DNA of 34,458 nt from Oscillospiraceae bacterium (GCA_015067075.1 SVND01000028.1:1-34458); one strand, 5' to 3'. Counted from the stretch's first letter, positions 8,257-15,780 are shown. Notes: a model not told the origin generated them from the letters alone. Translations and numbers: made by a program.

Positions 8257-8327
8257 ATATTTTTGACGCTTTTCCTCGTAAGCTCATATTCAAGGGCTTT
8301 GCCGTTTAAAATAATGGTCTTTTTCAT
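8257..8327 (-). pseudogene. 5'-terminal fragment of the YgjP-like metallopeptidase gene
   Basis: It starts with the same ATG context nine bases after the smpB stop and encodes the first 23 residues of the metallopeptidase with one Val-to-Glu difference (residue 15), then runs into unrelated insert sequence. It cannot encode a functional enzyme. Confidence 0.85.
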
Positions 8328-8366
8328 AACGAACGATCAGTAGCGCTCTTTCATGGCGCGGTCGAT
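8257..8366. repeat. 110-bp direct duplication, right copy
   Basis: This is the partner of 4667-4776 (108 of 110 identical). It includes the intact smpB 3' end and an orphan copy of the metallopeptidase gene start. Confidence 0.92.
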
Positions 8367-8804
8367 CTCGCGGCTTGCACTCTTTTCGGCGGCGGCGTCA
8401 CGCTTATCGTAAAGCTTTTTACCGCGGCAAAGACCGAGCTCGACCTTAACACGAGAGCCTGAAAAATACAGGGACAGGGGGATTATGGTCATCCCGTCCT
8501 GCTTGACGTAGCCGAAAAGCTTCATTATTTCCTTTTTGTGCATTAAAAGTCGGCGAACACGGACAGGATCGCGGTTGAAAATATTGCCCTTTTCATAGGG
8601 GCTTATATGCATACCGTTTACGAAAATTTCACCGCCTTCGATACTGCAATAGCTATCCTTGAGGTTGACACTGCCGAGACGGATCGATTTTACCTCCGTA
8701 CCGCAAAGGGAAATGCCTGCCTCATATTTATCCTCAACGAAATATTCGTGGAAAGCCTTTCTGTTCGTCGCGATAATCTTTTTTGCTTCGCCTTTTTGAG
8801 CCAT
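8337..8804 (-). CDS. smpB: SsrA-binding protein SmpB
   Basis: SmpB binds tmRNA and brings it to stalled ribosomes for trans-translation. The 155-residue protein has the standard opening ('[32 protein letters not shown]'-type oligonucleotide-binding core), '[13 protein letters not shown]' and 'LLMHKKEI' motifs, and a basic C-terminal tail ('[22 protein letters not shown]') that reaches into the decoding centre. Length and motifs are complete. AGAGGT precedes the ATG. The promoter at 8854-8882 overlaps the end of the AraC gene. It once continued into the YgjP-like gene; the insert now lies directly downstream. No ssrA gene was recognised in the window. Confidence 0.96.
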   Translation of the reverse strand: MAQKGEAKKIIATNRKAFHEYFVEDKYEAGISLCGTEVKSIRLGSVNLKDSYCSIEGGEIFVNGMHISPYEKGNIFNRDPVRVRRLLMHKKEIMKLFGYVKQDGMTIIPLSLYFSGSRVKVELGLCRGKKLYDKRDAAAEKSASREIDRAMKERY

Positions 8805-8853
8805 AAAAATACCTCTTTATATAGTGCTTTAAAAATTATTCCTTATTTAAATT

Positions 8854-8882
8854 AGTATAACACATAACGGCTATATTTGCAA
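8854..8882 (-). promoter_or_regulatory. smpB promoter
   Basis: Minus strand: TTGCAA (8877-8882), 17 bp, TATACT (8854-8859) with an upstream TG giving an extended -10. The -35 lies inside the 3' end of the AraC gene. Confidence 0.65.
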
Positions 8883-9725
8883 TGATTTTTTTCGTTCGTC
8901 GCCCGGTGTAACGCCGTACTTTTCTTTATACCTGACGATAAAATTGCTCGTTTGAGCAAAACCCACCGCATCTGCCACGGCGGAAATGGGAAGCTCCGTG
9001 AAAACGATAAGCTCACGCGCTTTTGAAAGACGGACGTGATTGAGATATGCGTGGGGTGTGTAGCCTGTTTCCTCGCGGAAGGTTTTTATCATATGCTGAA
9101 TGGAAAGATAGGAAGATGCGGCAATATCCTTAATTTTGATTTTTTTGCCGTAATTTGCGCCGATATAGTCCATGACCTGCTCGCTGACGCGGCGATGGGG
9201 AGTGTGACTCTCCTCCATATCGCGGCAAAGCCTGCAAAGTATGCGGGAAACATATTCAAATATCTTCATTTTTTGTTGCGCTTCGTTTTCAAAAGCTAAA
9301 ATCGACTCAAAAATATCGCCGTAGACGTGAACGGGCATGGAGGCGACAGCCGCCTGTGACGCTTTTAGCTGTTGCATAAGATAGCGTAAAATTCGTTCGC
9401 TCGCCGCACCTGTTGGGTGCATCCAATAAAATTCCCACAGCTTATCTACCTTTGTGCGGTATTCATTCATAACATTGGGCATAATGATAGCCACGCTTGA
9501 TGGAGAAAGTGTATAAGTTTTTTCCTCTGTGACAAGCTCACCTTCGCCGCTTACCGTGAAAATCAATAGAAATTCATCCGAGCCGTTAGGTCGTGAAATG
9601 CCGTAAAGACGGTTGCATTCATGCCATCCGAGTGCGGAATAAGCCGTAAAAGTATCGGCTTCAAGGGGCAAAAAAGCAGGAGTAGATATCCTTAACGAGC
9701 CGTAATTTAAATCGCGCGTTTCCAT
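8871..9725 (-). CDS. AraC-family transcriptional regulator
   Basis: The 284-residue protein has an N-terminal cupin-type sensor domain (about 20-150, with 'SPSSVAIIMPNVMNEYR' and 'WEFYWMHPTG' as in sugar-responsive AraC proteins). The C-terminal double helix-turn-helix (about 185-280) has 'IKIKDIAASSYLSIQHMIKTFREETGYTPHAYLNHVRLSKARELI' and 'ISAVADAVGFAQTSNFIVRYKEKYGVTPG' landmarks. GGAGG lies just before the ATG. It is divergent from the UroD-superfamily gene, with overlapping promoters in 120 bp of shared DNA, so that gene is its likely target. The ligand cannot be told from sequence; proteins of this kind usually respond to sugars or small organic molecules. Confidence 0.92.
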   Translation of the reverse strand: METRDLNYGSLRISTPAFLPLEADTFTAYSALGWHECNRLYGISRPNGSDEFLLIFTVSGEGELVTEEKTYTLSPSSVAIIMPNVMNEYRTKVDKLWEFYWMHPTGAASERILRYLMQQLKASQAAVASMPVHVYGDIFESILAFENEAQQKMKIFEYVSRILCRLCRDMEESHTPHRRVSEQVMDYIGANYGKKIKIKDIAASSYLSIQHMIKTFREETGYTPHAYLNHVRLSKARELIVFTELPISAVADAVGFAQTSNFIVRYKEKYGVTPGDERKKSLQI

Positions 9726-9778
9726 ATTACCTCCGATAATATCAAAAAATGAATATTATAGTGTTAAATGATGAAGTT

Positions 9779-9807
9779 ATTATACACGTATTTACAAGCA
9801 AAGTCAA
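9779..9807 (-). promoter_or_regulatory. AraC gene promoter, overlapping the divergent promoter
   Basis: Minus strand: TTGACT (9802-9807), 17 bp, TATAAT (9779-9784). Its -35 lies in the spacer of the plus-strand promoter at 9791-9819. Confidence 0.65.
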
Positions 9808-9819
9808 GCGTGATATAAT
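9791..9819 (+). promoter_or_regulatory. Promoter of the UroD-superfamily gene
   Basis: TTTACA (9791-9796), 17 bp, TATAAT (9814-9819), 26 bp before the ATG. It overlaps the divergent AraC promoter, so RNA polymerase can probably occupy only one at a time. Confidence 0.7.
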
Positions 9820-9845
9820 AAAACAAACTGAAAGGAGCGATTTTT

Positions 9846-10910
9846 ATGGCAATGACAACGAAAGAGCGCATGACAAGAATGCTCAACCATCAGGAAGCTG
9901 ACAGAATTCCCATAATCGACAGCCCGTGGGCAGGTACTATTCGCCGCTGGAAAAAGGAAGGAATGCCTGAGGATGCCGATTGGCGCGATTATTTCGATGT
10001 GGACAGAACGCAGGGAATCGGCGTTGATATTTCCCCCCGCTATCCCGGAAAGGTGCTTGAGGAAACGGACAGATACATTATTGCAACATCCGGATGGGGC
10101 GTTACGATGAAGCATTTCAAGGAGGAGGACTCCTCGCCTGAATTTATTGATTTTACCGTGACGACACCGCAGGCATGGGAAGAAGCTAAATCTCGCATGA
10201 CTGTCAGCCGCGACAGAATAGATTGGAACTATCTTGAAAGGGAATATCCAAAGTGGCGCAAAAACGGCGACTTTGTTGAGGCAGGCTTTTGGTTTGGCTT
10301 CGACGTTACGCATTCGTGGATGATGGGCACGGAAAATCTGCTTATCGCCATGTATGAGGAGCCGGAAATGGTTGTGGATATGTTCAATACGTACCTTGAC
10401 CGCTGTATCGCTCATTTTGAAATGATATGGGATGCAGGCTATCATTTTGACAGCATTTCTTGGCCCGACGACATGGGATATAAAAACACGACGTTTTTCT
10501 CCCTTGATATGTACCGTGAAATGCTTAAGCCCGTTCATAAAAGAGCGGTGGATTGGGCGCATAACAGAGGAATTTTCGCTCGCCTTCATTCCTGCGGAGA
10601 TATTATGACCTTCGTTCCCGACCTTGTGGAGATAGGTATCGACTCTCTCAATCCCCTTGAGATAAAGGCAGGAATGGATCCGCTGAAGATCAAGGCTGAA
10701 TTTGGCGATAAGCTGACGCTCAACGGTGGTATAAATGCAGTTTTGTGGCCTGAAAAGGATGCAATAATTGCGGAGATCGAGCGCCTTGTACCGAAGCTTA
10801 AGGAAAACGGCGGATATATCTTCTCCTCCGACCATTCCATACCGAACAGCGTTTCCCTTGAAAATTTCAAGGCGATCGTAGATGCGGCAAAGCGCTGCGG
10901 CACATATTAA
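9846..10910 (+). CDS. Uroporphyrinogen decarboxylase-superfamily protein (MtaA/CmuA-like)
   Basis: The 354-residue protein has the (beta/alpha)8 UroD-superfamily layout: an N-terminal 'MLNHQEADRIPI' segment, a central 'FDSISWPDDMGYK' segment, 'LHSCGDI' with His248 and Cys250, and 'LTLNGGIN'. The His-x-Cys pair fits the zinc-binding motif of methylcobalamin:thiol methyltransferases (MtaA type) better than true HemE, which carries a different N-terminal signature. No corrinoid protein, methyltransferase partner or heme gene is adjacent, so a heme role is unlikely and a methyl- or small-molecule-transfer role is only possible. AAAGGAG lies 8 bases before the ATG. It is divergent from the AraC gene, which probably controls it, and is closed by a terminator. 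Confidence 0.85.
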   Translation: MAMTTKERMTRMLNHQEADRIPIIDSPWAGTIRRWKKEGMPEDADWRDYFDVDRTQGIGVDISPRYPGKVLEETDRYIIATSGWGVTMKHFKEEDSSPEFIDFTVTTPQAWEEAKSRMTVSRDRIDWNYLEREYPKWRKNGDFVEAGFWFGFDVTHSWMMGTENLLIAMYEEPEMVVDMFNTYLDRCIAHFEMIWDAGYHFDSISWPDDMGYKNTTFFSLDMYREMLKPVHKRAVDWAHNRGIFARLHSCGDIMTFVPDLVEIGIDSLNPLEIKAGMDPLKIKAEFGDKLTLNGGINAVLWPEKDAIIAEIERLVPKLKENGGYIFSSDHSIPNSVSLENFKAIVDAAKRCGTY

Positions 10911-10931
10911 AGAGCAATATCAAATAAATAG

Positions 10932-10976
10932 GAAAAGGACGGAGATCGCAGTTGCTTCCTCCGTCCTTTTTTCTTG
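10932..10976. terminator. Terminator of the UroD-like gene
   Basis: A 12-bp perfect stem (10933-10944 with 10959-10970) is followed by six T residues, 22 bp after the stop. The hairpin and its flanks are nearly identical to 11615-11661. Confidence 0.85.
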
Positions 10977-11130
10977 CAAGCACTGCATCGGTGTCCACAG
11001 ATGCTATTTTATTTGGCGATATGCTTGCGCGCAAACGCGATATAACCTTGCGGTCGGTAGCGATATGATATAAAGCTCTCTCTCGCCCGATAGGGCATAT
11101 CGCTGCACAGTGTCCTTAAGGGCACTGTGC
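10972..11130. repeat. Degenerate GCGATAT-type dispersed repeat block, copy 2, with terminal hairpin
   Basis: The words CTTGCAAGCACT, GGCGATAT, GCAAACGCGATATAACC, CTTGCGGTCGGTAGCGATAT and CCGATAGGGCA appear in the same order as at 3844-3985. The block ends in a stem-loop at 11105-11130 (GCACAGTG...CACTGTGC). Confidence 0.6.
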
Positions 11131-11414
11131 AACGCTTACGGCTGTTTTATCAGTAAAAAAGTTTCCGTGCGGAGCATTTATCCCCGATGCTCAACAAACA
11201 ATGTGAAATGGAAGAAAGTTTGCGGAGCGGATAAGAGGTGAACCTATGTTTGCGGTAAAAAATAATTAAAAAACCAACAATTTAAGCTTTAAAATCACGT
11301 CAAAACCCACCAAGCATATTTTACAGACAAAGCAAAAAGCACTTTTTCATAAAGCCAAGTTATAAAATTTTGAGTAGGTAAAATGATGAAAAAGTCGTTT
11401 GAGTAGGAGGGGTA

Positions 11415-11492
11415 TTTAGGGGAGGAAGGGATCGAAACCTTCCTCCCCTAAACGGCTTCTTTTGCCTATTTCTTCTCCGCAGAAGAAATAGG
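11415..11492. repeat. Two adjacent strong hairpins
   Basis: The first has a perfect 15-bp stem (11415-11429 with 11438-11452, core TTTAGGGGAGGAAGG). The second has a perfect 12-bp stem (11465-11476 with 11481-11492, core CCTATTTCTTCT) and loop CCGC. Neither is followed by a clear T-run. They could be a structured RNA, a paired terminator relic or a dispersed repeat. Confidence 0.5.
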
Positions 11493-11614
11493 TGTATAAG
11501 CAATAAATCAATGTCAAAGCAACAAATCTATCGTATTGTACCCTTTAGTCACAACTTAGGTGGCGATATTTTCCTTCCCTCTTCAGATGGAGCCTTATTA
11601 TACGGCTACCTAAA

Positions 11615-11661
11615 GAAAAGGACGGAGATCGCAGTTGCTTTCTCCGTCCTTTCTTGCAGGC
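11615..11661. terminator. Terminator at the end of the phage block
   Basis: This is a near copy of 10932-10981 that differs by one loop-proximal base and a shortened T-run. It starts directly after the stop of the tail-tube gene on the minus strand and should end the phage transcript; the stem can work in both directions. Confidence 0.75.
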
Positions 11662-12108
11662 TTATTTAAACGCTTCCAAAAGCTCTGCATCGTCGAAGGT
11701 AAACTCGATCTTTTCATCAAGCACCTCGGCGTCTATATCTATTCTCGCCAGCGCGATGCTGTCAAGGTTTACCCCCTTGAGCATAACTGTCTGACCGCCT
11801 GCGGAGCTGGACGGGTCGTCGTTTTCAACGACCAGATCGAAATACGTATCCTTGCCAGTTTTGATATAATCTATCATCAAGCGGCGGAATACCGACGTTG
11901 CGTAATATATACTCATCGTGCCCCTGCCTGACCAGCCGCCTGCCCTGTACTGCACGGAGGCGGAGCCGATAACAGGCACCTGAGTTTTATGCTTTATTGC
12001 AGTTGCCGTAATGTTTTTTACATACAGCATCTCCTCATTACGTCCGTCTATAGTTGCATAAACACGTCCCAGCCTGCCGCTGACCGTATCTGATGCTTTA
12101 AGATACAT
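11662..12108 (-). CDS. Phage tail tube protein (XkdM-like)
   Basis: This is the inner tube protein of contractile phage tails or phage-like particles of the PBSX type, about 148 residues (usual about 145-150). The start ATG at 12108 is preferred to an in-frame ATG seven codons upstream because AAAGGAGG lies at the right distance before it. The protein opens 'MYLKASDTVSGRLGRVYATIDG', typical for this family, and has the beta-rich 'YVKNITATAIKHKTQVPVIGSASVQY' and 'YFDLVVENDDPSSSAGGQTVMLKGVNLDSI' segments. It follows the sheath gene by 13 bp and is the last gene of the block. The tail chaperones and tape measure that normally follow are absent. Confidence 0.85.
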   Translation of the reverse strand: MYLKASDTVSGRLGRVYATIDGRNEEMLYVKNITATAIKHKTQVPVIGSASVQYRAGGWSGRGTMSIYYATSVFRRLMIDYIKTGKDTYFDLVVENDDPSSSAGGQTVMLKGVNLDSIALARIDIDAEVLDEKIEFTFDDAELLEAFK

Positions 12109-12121
12109 CCTGTCTCCTCCT

Positions 12122-13429
12122 TTACTCAATAGTTATACTCATATACAGTTTTTCCATGCTGTCCACGGGGATAACGCTTATTTCGGCAACCACGTCGCGT
12201 TTTGTTGCGCCCTGCAGTACGTTGATACTCTGCGCATCCACGCGTTCAATTGCGCCCATGGAGTAAAGCTTATCAAAATAGCTTATGAGCGATGATTTAA
12301 AAAGACTTCTTCCGCTTTTACTGTTGGTCATATTGCCCATGAAGCTTTGAGTAAAAAGCTTCGTTACGTCGTTTACTATGCCGTCTGCAACGCGGATAAC
12401 TCTGTTGCTTTTGAAGTCGACGCTTTTGTTATCCGTAAGCGTTACAAGGCTGTTTATATCGGAAAGTATGCGCGCACTCTGACCGTCCGTATAAAATACC
12501 ATTGCGCCCTGTGCCGTAAGCTGTTCAAGCTGAGAAGGGCTGTATTTTACGTCTGCGCTTACAGCGTCGGGATATACGGCGTTTGTAAGAGAAGTGCTCA
12601 CGCTTGCCGCGGCGCTTGCGGCGGCTACGAATGCAACTGCCTTGTCACCGTTTACTACTGTACCGTCGCTGAGTATAACGCCGTTTTTAAGGTTTATCAC
12701 GCCCTCGTAATCGCCGTCAAAGTCGTAAAGCACGCATTGTACCATGCGTCCCTGCTCCTCGCGCATACTGCGCACGAAATCAGCAAACTTATTTTTTATC
12801 GCCGTATCGTTTCCGCAATATGTGATCGTATTAAAGCTTTCCGTTGCCATAAGCGCAAAATACGCATCGTATACAGCCTCGGTCACGGCAATGTTCGTAC
12901 CGCCTGCGAGGGAAACAGCAGGGGAAACGGTAAGCTCGGAATGGGGCTCAAAGGTGACAAAGCCGTTAGCTTTAAGCTGTGAACCGTCGCTTACCGTCTG
13001 CCTGTCAAGCTGAGCGCCGTCAAGCACGGTTACAACGTCGAAAAGTGCGCCGTTTTGCTCAACGCTTATTTTAATGCTGTTGCCGCGCGTACCGCCGTAA
13101 AGCGCCGTCGCCGTCACACCGCCAACCTGCGCCGTGGCTTTAGTGCCGCCGCCGTTTGTTCTGTAAAGCACAAGCTCGCTTGCCGCCTTGAGCGCTTCCC
13201 GTATGCATAAAAGCTCCGCGCTGTCGGCGCTGTAACCAAAAAGACGAAGAGCATCGCTTGCAAACTGTGTCGGAGTAACATGTATAAGAATGTTTTCTGC
13301 GCCCCAATCCACTTCTGTAGGCATTGTCATTATGCCTCGCGTGCCGACCATACCCGATGCCTGCGTTTTGCCCTGAAAGCGTACGTATACGCCCGGCAGG
13401 ACTTTATTATAATCAGTAAATGTTGCCAT
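12122..13429 (-). CDS. Phage tail sheath protein (XkdK-like)
   Basis: This is the contractile tail sheath subunit, 435 residues, close to the PBSX XkdK length. The N-terminus 'PGVYVRFQ' followed by 'GTRGIMTMP' is the sheath signature. 'GYSADSAELLCIREALKAASELVLYRTNGG' and the C-terminal 'GRSLFKSSLISYFDKLYSMGAI' plus a final beta strand ('VIPVDSMEKLYMSITIE') follow the family pattern. GGAGGT lies 5 bases before the ATG, inside the end of the preceding gene (17-bp overlap). The gene is intact, which is notable in a block missing the machinery a contractile tail needs (baseplate, tape measure, fibres). Confidence 0.92.
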   Translation of the reverse strand: MATFTDYNKVLPGVYVRFQGKTQASGMVGTRGIMTMPTEVDWGAENILIHVTPTQFASDALRLFGYSADSAELLCIREALKAASELVLYRTNGGGTKATAQVGGVTATALYGGTRGNSIKISVEQNGALFDVVTVLDGAQLDRQTVSDGSQLKANGFVTFEPHSELTVSPAVSLAGGTNIAVTEAVYDAYFALMATESFNTITYCGNDTAIKNKFADFVRSMREEQGRMVQCVLYDFDGDYEGVINLKNGVILSDGTVVNGDKAVAFVAAASAAASVSTSLTNAVYPDAVSADVKYSPSQLEQLTAQGAMVFYTDGQSARILSDINSLVTLTDNKSVDFKSNRVIRVADGIVNDVTKLFTQSFMGNMTNSKSGRSLFKSSLISYFDKLYSMGAIERVDAQSINVLQGATKRDVVAEISVIPVDSMEKLYMSITIE

Positions 13430-13898
13430 TTGCCACCTCCATATCTAACCGCTCCATCTGTTCAAAAACATTATCATCTTGTGCGGCAAATAATTCTATA
13501 TCAAAATAAATGTGCAGCTCGCTTTCGCCGTGCATGGTCATACCTTGTATGCGGCGCTCGGCGTTTTTTCTTTTCATACGCCTGTTTTGCAATCGCAAAA
13601 CATCGCCGTCAACGGTTATGTACTCCAAAAGGTCCATGACCTTTGCGCCGAAGCAGTAAAGGTCAAGTCCGTTTTTCTCTGTCGGGTCAATTTTGGGAGC
13701 AAGACAAGTAAGGTCGAAGGAACATACGTATTTTCGTCTGTCGAAAAGCACTATATCAGCCTTCACCTGCTCAATTCCGATGAAAAAGCATTCATGCTCG
13801 CCCGTTACGCTGACCTGCTCCGAAAAGACCTGCGCCAAGGGATATGACGTTTTCAGCCTGTCCGCAATGGCTGTAACTATATTTGAAAGCAATATCAT
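13413..13898 (-). CDS. Phage tail/neck protein of unknown type (161 aa)
   Basis: The start is set at ATG 13898, which overlaps the previous gene's TGA by four bases (ATGA) and has AGAAGGAGAG upstream; a longer in-frame extension to 13988 is unlikely. The protein opens 'MILLSNIVTAIADRLKTSYPLAQVFSEQV' and has mixed helix and strand character. In PBSX-type clusters the gene between the head-closure protein and the sheath (the XkdJ/YqbJ position) is usually a small tail-terminator or tail-completion protein, and length and place fit that role. No recognised motif supports the exact function. Confidence 0.65.
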   Translation of the reverse strand: MILLSNIVTAIADRLKTSYPLAQVFSEQVSVTGEHECFFIGIEQVKADIVLFDRRKYVCSFDLTCLAPKIDPTEKNGLDLYCFGAKVMDLLEYITVDGDVLRLQNRRMKRKNAERRIQGMTMHGESELHIYFDIELFAAQDDNVFEQMERLDMEVANGNIY

Positions 13899-14248
13899 AA
13901 TCTGTCTCTCCTTCTGAGCATATGCTCCCCGTGAGTCGGATAAATGAACGGCTCGCCGCAGCTTGCGTACCATATTTCCTCGCCGCATCGCGTTACCTTT
14001 ACGGCATCGGATGGTTTAAGCCTATAGCCCGACGGCAAAAACAGCTTCGTATCGTAATCGATGATGTTCACCGTGTCCGTCTGACCACTGTGGCGAAGCT
14101 GTCGCTGAGACACACGGCAGGGGACTGCGCTGTAAACACAGTCCCATTTTTCCGCCGTAATACTGCCGTTTGACACGTTTGACGCTCTGTAGACGTCGCA
14201 TCTGTCAGTCATTAAAAGCCTAAGGGCTTTTGCTGTTTTATGGTTCAT
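13895..14248 (-). CDS. Phage head closure or minor head-tail protein (117 aa)
   Basis: This is a small basic protein with a central 'DTVNIIDYDTKLFLPSGYRLKPSDAVKV' beta-rich segment, as in SPP1 gp16/YqbH-type head-completion proteins that close the portal channel. Position, size and neighbours fit. It overlaps the connector gene by 4 bp (ATGA) and the next gene by 4 bp, so translation is coupled. Similarity to a named family is by pattern only. Confidence 0.65.
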   Translation of the reverse strand: MNHKTAKALRLLMTDRCDVYRASNVSNGSITAEKWDCVYSAVPCRVSQRQLRHSGQTDTVNIIDYDTKLFLPSGYRLKPSDAVKVTRCGEEIWYASCGEPFIYPTHGEHMLRRRDRL

Positions 14249-14550
14249 TTGCTGAGCCTCCTGTATGCGCGGAGCACGGATAAATAGGGAAGCAAAAGCG
14301 TGTTCATATGTGCGGAGCTGTCGCTGTAGGTGACGGTCGTATCGCCCTGCTTTATGGCTTTCACGCCGTTTTTTGCGCCGTCGAAAATGTCAGAAGCCAT
14401 CGCCGCTGTAACGGGCGCAAGCTCGTGGGGAAGCTCGTCAAGGTTACAGTAGCTTTTTATAATAAGCTCCGCCTGCATTATGCAGTTTTCCGCCTGTGCA
14501 TCCGTTGCCGTACCGTCGGTAAGCATATTGAATACATCAACTATCGCCAT
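14245..14550 (-). CDS. Phage head-tail connector protein (YqbG-like)
   Basis: The 101-residue, mostly helical protein opens 'MAIVDVFNMLTDGTATDAQAENCIMQAELIIKSYCN' and closes 'LLPYLSVLRAYRRLSK'. This matches gp6/YqbG-type connectors, whose helical core sits below the portal. GAGGT precedes the ATG. It lies between the small 103-residue protein and the head-closure gene. Confidence 0.7.
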   Translation of the reverse strand: MAIVDVFNMLTDGTATDAQAENCIMQAELIIKSYCNLDELPHELAPVTAAMASDIFDGAKNGVKAIKQGDTTVTYSDSSAHMNTLLLPYLSVLRAYRRLSK

Positions 14551-14565
14551 TTTTATTACCTCACT

Positions 14566-14877
14566 TTATCCGCATACGGCAAAGACCTTAACGCCGTCCG
14601 TATTGCCTTCAAAATCAATATACAGCACCTCGTCGGGGGAGAAAAGCTCGTTTTCCGCAACGATAACAGCTGTTTCGCCTTTGTTCAGGGTGACCTGACG
14701 CTCCTCTGAGCCAAACATACGGAGCGTAGTGAGCCCGTCGCTTGTTTTCACGGCGATAAGCCTTGTAAACTCGTCAAATTCCTTAAGCTCCATTCCGTTT
14801 TCGCCGTCGGCATCACATATTTCGCAAAGCGTTACCGCGTCATATCCCAAATAAATTATGGGGATACTTTTTCTCAT
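14566..14877 (-). CDS. Small phage head-region protein of unknown function (103 aa)
   Basis: This gene lies directly behind the major capsid gene, 12 bp away, with GAGGTG as ribosome site. The protein is acidic and beta-rich ('IIYLGYDAVTLCEICDADGENGMELKEFDEF', 'VTLNKGETAVIVAENELFSPDEVLYIDFEG'). Position would suit a capsid decoration or head-stabilising protein, but no family was recognised. Confidence 0.6.
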   Translation of the reverse strand: MRKSIPIIYLGYDAVTLCEICDADGENGMELKEFDEFTRLIAVKTSDGLTTLRMFGSEERQVTLNKGETAVIVAENELFSPDEVLYIDFEGNTDGVKVFAVCG

Positions 14878-14889
14878 CCGATCACCTCA

Positions 14890-15762
14890 TCAGATAAGTG
14901 CTTCGGGACGGGCAACGGTAAGAAGACCGATGGAGTCGGGCTTGACTATCTTTGCTCCGTAAAGGTGAAGACCCTTTACAGCATCGGCAAAGCGCTTTTC
15001 AGGTCTGTATGCCTCGACTTCTGTGATCTGCTCGGCGTAGGCAATGCTGTTTTCATAGCCTGCCATTACCTTGTAACACAAGGTGTCGTCTGCGCCCGTA
15101 ACCGTAGCGACGTTGTTGGAGGTGTAGATATCGAAGCCTGCCGCCTTGCCTACAAGACCGCAGGAAAGAGCGTTGTCGCTCATAGCTGTGCCTGCGGCGA
15201 CGAAGCGTTCATCCTTGAGCAAAAGTCCGATGTACCATGCAGGCACGACTACCCATCTTCCGTTTTTCGGCACGTTTGCCTCGGAAAGCTTAACGCTCAA
15301 GGAAACGAGCGCCTCGTATGCATCGCCGACGGCCGTGAACTTTTTTGGCGCATCGTCTGTACCGATGGTATTTGTGATGCTTTCATCGCTGTAGAGATTG
15401 GCGATATATTTGTCTGCAACGTCGGCAAGACCGTAAGCTGCCTCGCGCATTGCGGCATCCATAAGCTTGGGAGTCTGCTGTGCGGCGTCGATGTCGTCGA
15501 TCTGGAAGTTGAAATATTTTCCCTGATCGATAATGAGTGTCTTCTGCGCGTCCGTCAGCGTTTCGGGCGCGCCGATATCTGTGTTTTTCGTGTAATCGCC
15601 GATGGTTATTCTGCCGATACCGTTAATGTGCACTCTGTCGCCGAAGGCACGGATATCACCTGTGTACGCCTTGTTGCAAACGGAGGCAAAAACGTGAGTT
15701 TTGTTGAGATTTTCGAGCAAACGTGCGCTCCATATCTGAGGAATAAAATTATCAATTGCCAT
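14890..15762 (-). CDS. Phage major capsid protein (P22/gp5-like, HK97 fold)
   Basis: The 290-residue protein opens 'MAIDNFIPQIWSARLLENLNKTHVFASVCNKAY', contains 'GDRVHINGIGRITIGDYTKNTDI' and 'YFNFQIDDIDAAQ', and later 'RWVVVPAWYIGLLLKDERFV', all features of the clostridial prophage coat proteins related to P22 gp5. Length is normal for this group. It follows the scaffold gene by 18 bp, the usual order. The gene is intact. Confidence 0.9.
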   Translation of the reverse strand: MAIDNFIPQIWSARLLENLNKTHVFASVCNKAYTGDIRAFGDRVHINGIGRITIGDYTKNTDIGAPETLTDAQKTLIIDQGKYFNFQIDDIDAAQQTPKLMDAAMREAAYGLADVADKYIANLYSDESITNTIGTDDAPKKFTAVGDAYEALVSLSVKLSEANVPKNGRWVVVPAWYIGLLLKDERFVAAGTAMSDNALSCGLVGKAAGFDIYTSNNVATVTGADDTLCYKVMAGYENSIAYAEQITEVEAYRPEKRFADAVKGLHLYGAKIVKPDSIGLLTVARPEALI

Positions 15763-15780
15763 ATAAATATCTCCTTTTTA

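Larger units (their letters stand above)
10911..11661. other. Gene-free stretch rich in hairpins and dispersed repeats
   Basis: The 750 bp between the UroD-like gene and the phage block contain the following. A terminator (10932-10976) is followed by a degenerate GCGATAT repeat (10972-11100). A hairpin of GCACAGTG/CACTGTGC type lies at 11105-11130. A 7-codon frame with a ribosome site (AAGAGGTG, ATG at 11246, stop at 11267-11269) may be the start of a lost gene. Two strong adjacent hairpins occupy 11415-11492. A second copy of the terminator (11615-11661) abuts the tail-tube stop codon. No convincing gene was seen. Confidence 0.5.

Noticed and set aside
9804-10835. A 343-codon open frame opposite the UroD-like gene
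   Set aside because: Antisense to a recognised family protein, no domain and no start signal.
9846-10910. True uroporphyrinogen decarboxylase (hemE)
   Set aside because: The protein lacks the usual HemE N-terminal signature and has a His-x-Cys motif of the MtaA-like group; no heme genes are nearby.
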